Source: Asterias rubens (taxonomy: Eukaryota > Echinodermata > Asteroidea > Forcipulatida > Asteriidae). Taken from it: a DNA stretch of 64,000 bases. The position numbers and the translations under genes are program-made. Positions within the stretch are counted from its first letter, which is position 1, and each line of letters starts with the position of its first letter. Below, one piece after another: positions 1 to 10,773 of the stretch. The stretch spans positions 23,255,919 to 23,319,918 of the forward strand of contig NC_047062.1 of NCBI RefSeq assembly GCF_902459465.1, in the 5' to 3' direction. Under the pieces are notes generated by a model that was not told the DNA's origin, ran no database searches, and saw only the letters and a program-made list of their open reading frames with translations.

Positions 1-655
1 CAGCCTAAACTAGAAAAACAAATGTTTTCCTATTCTATAAAAAGCAAAATATTGAGGTTGTAAAAATATTTCCATTGATGATCTACTTGAACAGCAGATA
101 CCAACATACTTTAGTAATAAAACATGGTGGGGAAAGTTACACTTAGATGAAAATATGAATACTAGGGACTGGTAAATTTTCAGTCCCCACAGATAACCAG
201 CGGCCTAGCCTCGAAAAGGCCTCGGGGGCACGTGTCCCCCACCATTTTCCAGTGCCCCCCCCCCCCACCCAATAAAAAAGCTCACAACTACCTCTTAAAC
301 CCAGCAAAAAAAAAAAAAAAAAACCATATTAACAAAATACAGTGGTCAAATAATATGACATTTACCTTTTAAAAAAATCAGTCCATTGTTTAATTCACAG
401 GCTCATCTATTTTTACACAAACTTAAAAAAAAAAAAAAAAGGGATCATTTCAATCATGGATTTCTTAACACAGTTATCTCGCTACTAATAATTTGACATG
501 GCAAAATCCTCTTGAGGCGTCACTACTTGTTTATCTCCATTCAATAACACTGTTGAAACAAAATGCGCAAGATGTTCATTTCGTCACCATTGAAGTATAA
601 CAATTCAAATCTCTCATGTCAAGAAGGCACCATTTTGATGAAAATGAACCAAGAT
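1..655. other. Downstream flank of the aquaporin gene, no gene seen
   Basis: This stretch follows the aquaporin stop codon on the minus strand and would hold its 3' UTR. It has a run of C near 246-266 and A runs near 306-322 and 425-440. No splice-framed coding segment is recognisable, and no clear minus-strand AATAAA was found, so the transcript end is not placed. Confidence 0.5.
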
Positions 656-3600
656 TTAATTCACTTTTCCGAGAATTCTCTTCCTGCGATCACCAAGGAT
701 GACCCTGTTAAGTAAAACAGAAAAGATGTTTGTATGGTACCCTGTTTGCTTGTTAACTAAGGGAATCAATGTGCGGTGAAAGGTTGACAACTAGTGGTTT
801 AATCCCAACGAGGTCAAGGTAAATTATCAAGAACCCGGCCTCGGCGGGTTTAAACCACTAGTTGAAAACCGATTCAACACACCTCGATTCCCATTCATAA
901 ATACCTTTTCGGTAAAAAAAACATCAACACTTTTGGTCAAAAAGTAAAATAGATACAAAACTATAATTGTTCAATGATTTCTTTCAACACAACACCCCAC
1001 GTGATGTGGCACAACTGTCCCGGCCGTTGCTCTCGACCAATAGGAATGAAGAAACTGTCTTATAATCACAGGTGCAAGCTCGCGTGTCATGCCCATGTTT
1101 CAACACTTTTTACTGGTCATAAACAAAGGTTTATACACACCCACGTGACGCGCTCTCCACCAATAGGAATAGCGAAACTGTCTGAGGTATTTATGAATGT
1201 TGCATATATCAACATCACTCTAGGCAGTAGGCACCAGTCTGTTTGGAGTGAAGTCCGATGTGGAACCCATAAAAAAGTTCAAATCAATCTTTCTAAATCG
1301 GCATATAATGTGTTCAGCATAATTTGTTAAGATCTGAGAATCGTTAGCACAAAACGGGGGGGGGGGGGGGGAAAGGTAATTGTTTGAGGAGAAATACAAT
1401 ACAAATATACCATTGCCTTTATTTTATGGTTGCGTAAAATAGGTCTACAAGTTTTTTGTAGTTGCCATTGATATCCAAATATGTTTTGGTCAGAAATTGA
1501 TAATCCTTTTTTGTACTTTGTGTATAAAAAAAAAGTATTATGACGACTGCCGGACATTACCTGTAGACCAGGGCAGCAAGGAGACATCCCACTATTGGAC
1601 CAGCCCAGTACACATAATGATCGTCCCAGTACCCAGAGCAGATAGCTGCTGCAAACGAAACGGCAGGGTTGAATCCACCTCCAGATGTGTAGTAGCTAAA
1701 GAAATCATGAACAATGGAAGAAATAAGTTGTGAAAGCATTCAATGAAGAACATTATACTTAGCTGGTGCAAAATGCTTACCAACCATAAGGACCTATGGA
1801 CACCATGTTTTAGCAATCTTTTACACCCTGTTTCTAGCCAACACCTTGACACTGGGTGATATCGACGCTCTGCAAAAACCACACAAGTGGGTGCAAACAG
1901 GGGACAGGAGTTCCCCCTCCCTGCCCTGTTCAGAACCCTTCCCCCCTAAATGAGATTTAAAAATGCACTAATGAAGGGTTCAATTCATTATATAGGGGCC
2001 ACACCCTCAAGTTATATCTCTCCCCCCAAAAAAAAAACAAAGTGTCTGGTTATGCCTCTGAATCACACTCGCGCAATGTTTTGTTTTACCCTTACACAGA
2101 TGTGTTCGTTAGCACTCTTTACTCGTTACTTTCCCTGAGTATATAACTCGGGTCAAACCCACAGCAAACACTTTGCAAATCTAGAGCAGTTGTCTTGCCA
2201 ACTAGACCACCTTCATTGTCTGGTAGCTAGAGGCAGTCCGAACCCTATTATTTAGCAGCGGGTACACTCACGTAGCAATGACGGCAGCAGAGACACCCAT
2301 CCCATAAGCCAGAGGAGCCCTGATGGGTTGACGGTCATCGATGTTACTAAGCAGGTAGCAGAGATAGATGGCCATAGACACGATGATCTCAATGATGATG
2401 ACTGAGTGGATACCAAACTGCCAAGTGGATGTCTTCTGGTATTCATTGAAGGCATCGATGCGACGGTTGCCTCTCAGCATAGAGGCACCACCGTGGATCT
2501 CCTCGTAGGAACCCCATTGATGGATTACCAGCTGGTGTGGAAAATGGATAGACATGGTCACAAATAATTATCAAAGTCAATTTAAAAGTCTTTTTTTACC
2601 AGTTCAACTCAAGTCACAAGTCAATGTTGAAAGTTACAATTCAGGTCACAGGTCAAAAAAACAGCTACTCGAGTCAGAATCAACTCTGTAAATAAACATA
2701 CTTTTTAAAGTAAAAAATTATCAGTAAAAAGTTATATTTAAAGTAAAAAGTTATCAAGTAAAAGTTATCAGGAAATATTTTACAGTACAGTCAAGTGTCT
2801 TTGTAAGTTAGCTGGGACTGGCCAAAACGTCTCTTTACAACAGGAAAGCAAAACAAAGAGTCACAAAGCAGAAATGAGATCCGGGACTACAGTCTTTATA
2901 AGCATATCCTCTTCTTAGCAAGAGTCTATAACAAGAGTCAAATGTAATTGGTTTTGCAAGTTGTATGTATATTGTACATGTGTACCATATTGTCAAGTTG
3001 TTTAACTTCCTATACCCATTTGTTTTTGCAACTAAAGCAAGGCATGTGGCAGGGTTTTGAAGTAGCCTTTCTTTGTGCGGTGTATGCACACTTTAGATGC
3101 ACAGCAAAAGGTTCAAAGTACATCAGTTGTTTGCTTGTTTTTTCAGTAATTGTTTTTGCAAGATGTATGTATGTTTAAATGTATACAATCGACAACCTTT
3201 TAAAACATTAGTTTTGCCACTTGTTTTGGCAAAATAATAGCAAGGCATGAATATATTATGGGGAGGTTTAACATTACCTTTCTTGGTTTGGTCTATGCAC
3301 ACATAAGAGAACAGCAAAATGTTCAAAATACATACAAGTTGTTATCTTGGGAAAAGATGCAAATTGCTTATTATGAAACGCTGTACCTTGACAAAAGCTG
3401 AACCCAGTATGGCGCCAATAAACTGCACAGGAAGGTAGATGAGTCCAACAATCAGCCTGGTACCACCGCACAAAATGGACGCCACGGTCACCGCCGGGTT
3501 AAAATGGCCGCCACTAAAAGACAATATTATAGAATCAATAATAACTGACGGTTCTTAAATTCCACGTTGCCTGTGCCATTTTACCTGATATTGTTGTCAA

Positions 3601-4230
3601 AATGTAAACATTGTTTTTAGCTTTCGATAAAGACTCTGCTAGGGTCGAAACATCAGGACTTTAATTATTTCTTGCAAAATATATAAACATGGAACCGATC
3701 TCTCCAAACTCACTCTAATATTATAATACCAAAAAGCAAAGAAAAAAGAAGGGTTTCTGTAAACGAAATTGCAAGACAGTTAAGCAACATTTCAACCGAG
3801 ATACGGTTCGTTGAGTAAAATTATCATTAAGTTGCCAAAGGGATCCACTTTAATTTGTAAGAGAGTTTGGAATTTTGTTTGACTCGCCAAAATAATTATA
3901 GCAAATTGCGGAATTTTAAAGTTGTAACTAAAAGCTAAGTTACTCACCAATGGAATTGTTTAGTTGTTATTTTTAGCAATGATTAATTGTTTGTTAAAGT
4001 AAAATACTCAACCTGATCTTGACGAAAGCTGTGCATAAAACGGCGATTCCAAATCCATGGACGATGCCTATCGCAAACAGATTGTTCACGGTGACGGACA
4101 GACACGCCACAAAAGTGTACAAAAGGGTACCACAGAATTCGGCAAACACGGGCTGGACGTATCGCTCCCAGAAGTTCAAGTCGTCCTCATCCTCAATCTT
4201 AGGTTTTCTGATAGTGATTGGTTTTTGCAT
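656..4230 (-). CDS. AQP8: Aquaporin-8-like water/solute channel (5 exons, 262 aa)
   Basis: Exons in transcript order: 4230-4013, 3513-3387, 2531-2272, 1695-1561, 704-656. All junctions are GT-AG and in phase; the CDS is 789 nt. The start is the only Met before ERYVQPVFAEFCGTLLYTF, the first membrane helix. NPA box 1 (SGGHFNPAV, residues 73-81) is split by intron 1; NPA box 2 (SGGGFNPAV, 206-214) is in exon 4. The C-terminus VILGDRRKRILGKVN resembles the AQP8 tail, and length equals human AQP8 (261 aa). AQP8 proteins conduct water, ammonia and hydrogen peroxide across plasma or inner mitochondrial membranes (family knowledge). Oddity: the Arg that normally follows the second NPA and lines the aromatic/Arg filter is Val214. 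The AQP8 class is inferred from the N- and C-terminal signatures; another deuterostome aquaporin clade is possible. Confidence 0.9.
761..892. repeat. Foldback (inverted-repeat) element in aquaporin intron 4
   Basis: The outer ends read GGGAATC and GATTCCC, and a long inner arm AACTAGTGGTTTAA pairs with TTAAACCACTAGTT. CGAGG pairs with CCTCG nearer the centre. About 130 bp in total with an imperfect stem, typical of a MITE or foldback element. No target-site duplication was confirmed. Confidence 0.6.
995..1185. repeat. Diverged tandem duplication with CACGTG and CCAAT motifs, aquaporin intron 4
   Basis: Two copies (about 995-1060 and 1139-1183) share CCCACGTGA, then CTCTC-ACCAATAGGAAT, then GAAACTGTCT. 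Each carries an E-box-like CACGTG and an inverted-CCAAT-like CCAATAGG. It could be a regulatory module or part of a repeat. Function is not shown. Confidence 0.5.
2128..2236 (-). mobile_element. tRNA-derived SINE head fragment, aquaporin intron 3
   Basis: Read on the minus strand it contains an A-box-like TGGTCTAGTTGGCAAGACAA and, about 40 bases on, a B-box-like GGGTTTGACCC, as in a tRNA head. The flanks do not form an acceptor stem, so it is a decayed SINE head rather than a tRNA gene. Confidence 0.55.
2949..3346. repeat. Tandem duplication of about 200 bp in aquaporin intron 2
   Basis: Two diverged copies (about 2949-3140 and 3150-3346) share, in the same order: GTTTT(T)GCAAG with TGTATGTA, GCAAGGCATG, CCTTTCTT with a G-T-rich spacer, TATGCACAC, ACAGCAAAA and GTTCAAA-TACAT. 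The copies differ by many substitutions and small indels, so the duplication is not recent. No coding content. Confidence 0.65.
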
Positions 4231-5497
4231 TTTGGTTTTTGCGTTTGCAGGTTGTCTACTTTTTTAGGACAAAAAACTATTACGCGGGAAGAGTTTGTGA
4301 TGTTTTGGCAACCGAAAATAAAATAAAAATGGCGTCGCAGTTGCGCCCTTATACCGTATTCGAGAATTTTGAGGATACTGAATGAGAAAGATAATGTTGT
4401 TAGTCTTCCAGAACAAGTCGCAATTGTAAATCCCAACGGATGATTACCATTCTGTTTATCACGTTTATGATGTATAAAGTGGCTTATTTGTGCGACTAGT
4501 TTTATCGCGATGAAAATTGGTTTATGTTTGCATATCTCCTATGCGTCATGTCAATAGTAGTTGTTCAAATAATGAAGAACCAATGGTTTGCGTCTGTTGT
4601 GTGTCTGGCATGCAGAACTAGTGTACCCTTCCCCCGCCTGGTACACAGCCGCCATTTCAAAAAGTTAATGATTAACACGTGGTTCACATATCTCTCTGCT
4701 AAACTTTGTACTTGCTGTTGGTTATTGACTAAAACCATGGAGCAATATAAAACAGCGTAGACAAACCATAGGCCTACCAACGATTTAATTAGCACGTATA
4801 GCTATATAGCTAACGATTACTGTTGTGTGAAATGTACGGGAATGTATTGTGTACGGGGTGTGTACGATTATGTGGCAGCGTGCACTTTGGATACAAATCA
4901 CAAAGGAATTTGTTGGTTGTTACTTTATCAGCATTATTTTATCCTTGTTATTCTGGCGGTTATTGCACTCCCATGTACAGCTGGGCAGCCCCTATCTCGG
5001 TCCTTATTATTATGGCCAAACGAAGAAAATATATATATATATATAAAACAAAACAAGTTATGTAGACCCCCCCCCCCCCCCCCCCCAGTTATGCCTTCCC
5101 CGCCTACCCACTCCCGACTTGCCCCCATGCTCACTTCAATTTGGTGAGGTAGTCTGGCCTACAAACTTGTATGTCAACCTGAATTATAGGTCACAATACA
5201 GAAATTAATGTAAAAAAACCCAGCATAAATGAATGGTTCGATCCAAGTTATGAAGCTCCCCCCCCCCCCTCATTATGTCTCCCCGCCCACCCACTCCTGA
5301 CCCTGCAAATTTTAACGGTCTCCTTGAACAGCGCCACCACTCACGTTAATGTGGTTAGGTAGTCTGGCCTACAAACTTGTATGTTGACGTAAACACCACG
5401 GTGGTGGAGAGGTTGTTTGCTAGACGTTTTGAAGCTGCACTGACGATTACTAAATTCTCAAATTATCCTGAAGTTCAAGCAGGAGATTACATCCAAA
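4231..5497. promoter_or_regulatory. Intergenic region between aquaporin (-) and COX8-1 (+); duplicated segment upstream of COX8-1
   Basis: The two genes are divergent, so both promoters should lie here. Two related segments (about 5063-5185 and 5250-5392) each start with a run of C and end with the shared block GTAGTCTGGCCTACAAACTT. The second lies just upstream of COX8-1. No TATA box is placed with confidence, and the rest shows no gene. Confidence 0.45.
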
Positions 5498-6652
5498 ATG
5501 TCGGGTATTTTGAGAGGAGTCATCACCAGATCGGTACCCACCGTGAGGTCCGTGATCACCCAAACACGTGGAATTAGAGCAAGCAAACCAGAAACACCTC
5601 TTACAACCGTGGTAAGTGAAAATAATCGATTTTTTTCAGCCACTCAATCAACATAATCAACATGATCAACATGATCAAGTCAACTCGTCCTAAATTTGCC
5701 AAACTAGCGTTACCCATTTCCCCTCATCGTCATACAAAGTTTACTACAAACAACTCAAGGACAACAACACAACAAACAATCCCAAAAGACTGCATCGCAA
5801 TTTTGGTCTTCTTGGGGCCTGGGCACTTCAATTTAAATTCCATTCATTTTTTGGATTGATACTGATAGGCTTTCGAGTCACAGTGGTTAGGTTCACTTTT
5901 ATTAATCCTGGCCATCTTAGAATGGGCTTGTCCTGTATGTTTTTATAATTGTCTTGCTTGATTGCCAGTGCTCTGTCTCATTCAATCATTGGTTTACAAT
6001 TGTTCTAGGTGTCATAAGTTTACATTCATTGTTTCTTATACTGTTAAATTTCTTTAGTACGGTAATATTGTATCTTGTACTGTTTGTTGAAATCTTGGCC
6101 GAATAAATAATGATAATAAGTAGAGAAACAAGTCACACTCAAACTTTCACTAATTTTTACAAAAAGAGATAAGGTAAATTAGATACTATATTATTTCATA
6201 TCGAATAAAAAAAAGTTGATTGAATGAATGATGAATGATAATTACTTGCAGCATGGCCATTGGATTGGGAAACTTTTTCAAGGAAGGGATAGGGCCTATA
6301 AAAAAGACCAAATGAAATGCCTTGACAAAACCATAATTTATGCTTTACCAGAATAAGGTTACCAACCAGACAAGTGTGTGGACAAGTGTCGCACACTAAC
6401 AATTTGCTGCTGGTTTCCTTCTGATTTCTGCTAAGCAGATAGTTGTTAAGAAAATATTGTCTGCTTAAGAAATTGGACCGTATCTGCACTAGAGATTATT
6501 CAATAAATAAAATTGTTGACTCTGTAAGTATGTATGCTATTATTATTGTTTTACAGGAGAATGTAACGGGAATAACAATCATTTCACTGGGATGCTTAGC
6601 TGTACCCTGCTGGATCATGACACATCTGGAGGACTACAAAGCTCGTGATTAG
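5498..6652 (+). CDS. COX8: Cytochrome c oxidase subunit 8, copy 1 (2 exons, 69 aa)
   Basis: Exon 1 is 5498-5611 and exon 2 is 6557-6652, joined by a phase-0 intron (GTG|GTAAGT ... TTACAG|GAG). Exon 1 encodes a 38-residue Arg/Ser/Thr-rich segment with few acids (starts MSGILRGVITRSVPTVRSV), which fits a mitochondrial presequence. Exon 2 encodes one membrane helix (ITIISLGCLAVPCWIM) followed by the COX8 signature THLEDYKARD. Human COX8A is also 69 aa with SHLETY at the same place. COX8 is a single-span nuclear-encoded structural subunit of respiratory complex IV in the inner mitochondrial membrane. Candidate poly(A) signals AATAAA lie at 7327 and 8145. It is the first of three COX8-type genes here. 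Confidence 0.9.
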
Positions 6653-8787
6653 GGAGAAGCAACGAGCGAGTCTTAACGTGAGTGTCTGCGAGTCTTCATG
6701 ATGCACCATTGAAAAGTACCAACAAACAGAATTAGCCAGCATAAGGACGTGGCTTTATCAAGTGCTGCTTTGTCTTCACCAGAAGCATTGTTCCAGCAAG
6801 CAACAGTTAGGCTGTGGATTCCCTTGTGAATTTGTCTTCATTTCTGCACCTGTATTAACATTCTTGGAGAAGTTTCACATTGCCGTGTAGTTCAGGACGC
6901 TTAACATCTCCAAGACTAGCCAACATCCTGGACACCATGAAACACAGAAAACTAAAAAATGCTGACTCTTCAGCTCTTACTTTTATAAGCAACTAAACAA
7001 TGATCACATCTAATTCCGAATGTATAATAGGAGGACCATGTCCTACATTTTCAGAGCAGTATTATTTAAGTTCAAACGACAGAATCATGTTTCAAAATCG
7101 AATCTCTTCAAATCTATTTTGTTTTCAATTTACCATAAATCTTTCTGATACCTCCTTATACAATTGAAACATTCGTGTACTTAAGTACATTTCTGTCACA
7201 TGCACAAAGTTCATGGTCTGTTTTCTCTTAAACAATTGTTTCGAAAAACTACAACCAAAACAGATCTGCTAAGCACAAAAAATCTTGCTGAGAAGAAATA
7301 TGTTGTAATCCCTTTCAACGGGACACAATAAATGCATTGCCCTGTCGCTGTTTTCATGCACTTTTCTTAGCAGTAGCTATTGCTTAGTAGATTTTTATAT
7401 TAAAGTTATAGCAATTGTAAATGTTGACATTGTAGTTTAACCCTCCTACTGTTAGATCATTTAAATATCATCTGCCATGGTTTGGAATGTTGAATGTACA
7501 TGTACAATGTACTGTGTGTTTGTGTACTAACGACTTCACTGTACACAACTGTGTAACCATTAACAACCTGTGCAGTTAAATGGTCTATACATGCAAATGG
7601 TTGTTCAATTCCCTTGAAAATTACAACAACAGACAGTAGGAGGGTTAATGAAAGGAACATGACCATTATTGGATAATGATTTTGCAGAACATCTACAAAA
7701 CGATGATACACTTCATTGTTCAGTGCTTTGTCAGTCACATTCACAAAAGGAAGTTTAAATATATCAAGGATAATCTTATCAAATTCACTGTTTATTTTCA
7801 AATTCATCATGTTTTGTACACAATTGTGCACATCACACAAAAGGAAAACAAAATCATTAAAAGAATTGTGTTCTTAGATTGAATAAAATGAAAGAAGGTT
7901 AAAAGTAAATATCACAAGTTAAAGACATTCAAGCAAATTGTTAATTGGAATAGACCTAGTACAGATCATGTTAATGTGTAATTTCATAGTTATAAAGATT
8001 GTGGAGACTCGCTTTGCTGTGTGGTTAATTGACATAAGTTTGCATGAAATTATTGTTTGAGTAAAATTATTAAAGGATGTGTGTGTATGAAAATCAGTTG
8101 TGTCACTTTATCTGTTCTTATTATCTCTGCCTGTCAACTTCAGCAATAAAAGTGCCTTTAAAAAAATGCTTAATATTCAGCTGGTAACAATGCAAGCTGT
8201 TTGTTATACATGAAATTTTTGAGTTCAAATAATTGGATTTAATATTCTACACTGCTGATTTTTTAGTTCCCTCTTCATTTGATAGATTAATTTAAAGAAT
8301 TAAGTATTAAAAAGTATGCACCATTTCGTAACATGAACAAATGCTACAGAGAGTGTGACCTCGTTTGACCTTGTCTTCCGTTCGAAACAGGAAGTTGAAA
8401 TGAAGAAAATCATTATTCCTGCGCCTCGTTGGAGGTCTGAAAACAATATCATCTGGAATCGTCATGTAACAAAAACTTAGGATTAGTTTCAAATTCAACT
8501 TGTTAATATTTTTTATAAAACACACACGATGTACCGGTGTAGACATGTATGCAGCTAGCATGCAGCACAGAGAGATGAGAGACTGTCCTTGCCCCGCCTC
8601 CGTTGTGAGAGGCTGCATTTTGATTGGACCAAAGTGGGTGCCAGTGACTTTTTGTGAGACATGCGCATTTAATAAGTTTTCTCTGTCAGCCATATTTTTT
8701 CCCTGCAAACAAAAGTGTAAAACTCTATTGATTCAACCATCATTGTGAAGAGATATTCTGCCGGAAATATCTCATTATCGCTGCTGT
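6653..8787. other. 3' region of COX8-1 and upstream region of COX8-2
   Basis: It holds the COX8-1 3' UTR, with possible poly(A) signals at 7327-7332 and 8145-8150. A piggyBac-like MITE lies between those two signals (7441-7644). Just upstream of COX8-2, at about 8659-8668, is ACATGCGCAT, resembling an NRF1 half site, and at 8690 GCCATATTTT, resembling a YY1 site. Both factors are known for mitochondrial gene promoters, but sites this short are weak evidence. No further gene seen. Confidence 0.5.
7441..7644. mobile_element. piggyBac-like MITE with TTAA target duplication
   Basis: Perfect 12-bp terminal inverted repeats, CCCTCCTACTGT at 7441-7452 and ACAGTAGGAGGG at 7633-7644, each flanked outside by TTAA (7437-7440 and 7645-7648). 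A TTAA target and TIRs beginning CCC are hallmarks of the piggyBac superfamily. The 204-bp interior has no transposase coding capacity, so it is non-autonomous. It lies downstream of COX8-1. Confidence 0.75.
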
Positions 8788-9805
8788 ATGATGATTTTTA
8801 CGTCTGGAGCAGTATTTGGGCGTTTGTTCAGTGGACAGGGCCTTGTTCTTCGGCAAATTATGTCAGTTTCGAAGAGGAATATTCACAAAAGGAAAGGCGT
8901 GGTGGAAAACCCCATTTCGAAAAAGGTATGCACTCTCTCTCATGACCCTCTTTACACATCATGTTTGTTAAATTTTCATTATTTGTGTGTACATCAACCT
9001 TGTAAAGAGTTCACGTAAAGTACACCGTGTATAGACGAGTTTTAAAAAACCAGAGTTTGTTAATGTGTTGTGTGGTTGTATTTGTAGGCTTAGCATGCCT
9101 AGAGAAAGAAGAGTAAAACAAAGGACTTGCTTAAAAAATACGAGTTAACGATACGATTCCGTCACGTGACGGTTTTCTTACTTTATAAGTGTACTGTCAC
9201 ATTGGTCACTTGTCAGTGTTTTTACTGCAGTCATGTAGTGTTCCTGCAAGCACTGACTTGTGATTTGAAGTCAAATGGTCCTTGTGTACTGTAATCTTTC
9301 TAAATTAATATTTCACTTCAACTCAAGCAAGATAATTTGTCAAATAAAAGTAAATCACATAAATTGAAACTGTTATAGGCAGGGCCAGGGGTTAACTAAG
9401 TTTTACTTTTATAGCAAATTTCTAAAGCACCCCCCCACCCCCGCCCCCAAGAAAAAGAGGGGGAAACGGTCACTGCGCAAATAAGTGCGGGCCTAAATAT
9501 ACCCTAGCTTCCTACTTACCACTAGGACTAGGAGTACCAGTGACCGTCTAGGTCAGTGGTACTTTTTGTGCTTCCATGTTTGGTGAAGTGTTCTATACTG
9601 CTGTTTTGTTTGTAAATTAATATCATAATGATAATATTATGTTTTTCTTTGTTAAGTTTCAATAAAACAACAAATTACACTATCGAACAGTCTATGTTCT
9701 TATACACAGGATCTAACCCTGGCTGCAGTGGCGCTCAGCTTTGGTATTCTAGCAATACCCACCTGGATCTCGGTACAATGGATGGGTGACGCTGAGGCAA
9801 AGTAA
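8788..9805 (+). CDS. Divergent COX8-type subunit, copy 2 (2 exons, 77 aa)
   Basis: Exon 1 is 8788-8925 and exon 2 is 9710-9805; the intron is phase 0 (AAG|GTATGC ... CACAG|GAT). Exon 1 gives a 46-residue basic, acid-poor leader (RLFSGQGLVLRQIMSVSKRN), as expected of a mitochondrial presequence. Exon 2 is exactly 96 nt, like COX8-1 exon 2, and aligns without gaps: SFGILAIPTWIS against SLGCLAVPCWIM, one membrane helix with conserved Pro and Trp. The HLE-Y signature after the helix is lost (VQWMGDAEAK). Gene order, exon length and intron phase make it a COX8 paralogue, but its place in complex IV is inferred. The start could be the first or second of two adjacent ATGs. A poly(A) signal AATAAA lies at 10669. 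Confidence 0.75.
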
Positions 9806-10773
9806 AACAGGAGGCAAGATGATTCAACAGAATGGGGGGATTAAGAGGAGACTGGAGTATTGAATGCAAACAACTCTGCAGTCTACTTACTGTGAAACTA
9901 TGGATTCTTGATGGATGGAGTTCTCGACGTTGGGAGGAAGACCATTGCAAAACAAACATGTGTCATGCACGGAGATGGTTATCTTCAACTGAGTCCATAT
10001 CAAGTGGGATAGTAGTTTTTGGATGGTTTGTTTATTTGTCATACAGTGTATTTAGGTGGAAAGATTTTTTAAAAACATTTTCAATTTGATTTTGTTGCAT
10101 TTGGACGTGATTTGTGGTCAGAATGTTAGAGGTAAAAAGATAAAAAGATTTAGGGACTATTTTAAAGATTTGTTAGGCATTCCTAGTCAGTTCAAAATTT
10201 CTTGTTAAAAAATTAGACATTTCTATACACAACATTGTTCGGTTAACTTCAATGGATGGTCAACTGACAGAACGTACACTAAACACTAAGGTAACAACAC
10301 TTAACATTTTCAAGGTTTCTGCATTGTTTAATTGCACACACAACATTTTTGAATTAAAAAGTTGTGTTAATTTTGATGGGTTAAGATCAGGAAACAATCT
10401 GTTGCTTGTTGATAAAGTGTGTAACTAACTTTACACAATATTATTGAATCCATTCTGTCTTCATAGTTTCTTATTTAGCATGTGAACAAACAAAAATGGT
10501 TTTGGGGCTCCAGAGATCAAGGTATATTCCACTACGGTGGTAAAATATCACCGTGCAACACTCCTTATTCTGCCAACTGTTCTTGTTTATTAATGCTTAA
10601 AAGTGTTTTCATTATTATAAAAACTGACAAGTGTTTGATGTTTAATATAACAATTCTATGTTTGGTAAAATAAAGTGTTACTCGTTTTGAAGAATTCTAA
10701 AAACTACATGTTTCCTATTATTCGGTAGTGGTTGACTGTATCTAGTTGTAGGTAGGCATTGCCATGTTGTCCT
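9806..10773. other. Convergent 3' ends of COX8-2 (+) and COX8-3 (-)
   Basis: The two COX8 genes point at each other here. AATAAA on the plus strand is at 10669-10674, and AATAAA on the minus strand (TTTATT) is at 10585-10590. If both are used, the two 3' UTRs overlap by at least about 80 bp. No other gene seen. Confidence 0.45.

Noticed and set aside
974-1330. Open frame of 118 codons, plus strand
   Set aside because: It lies in aquaporin intron 4 over the CACGTG/CCAAT duplication, with no domain, no splice support and no similarity I can recognise.
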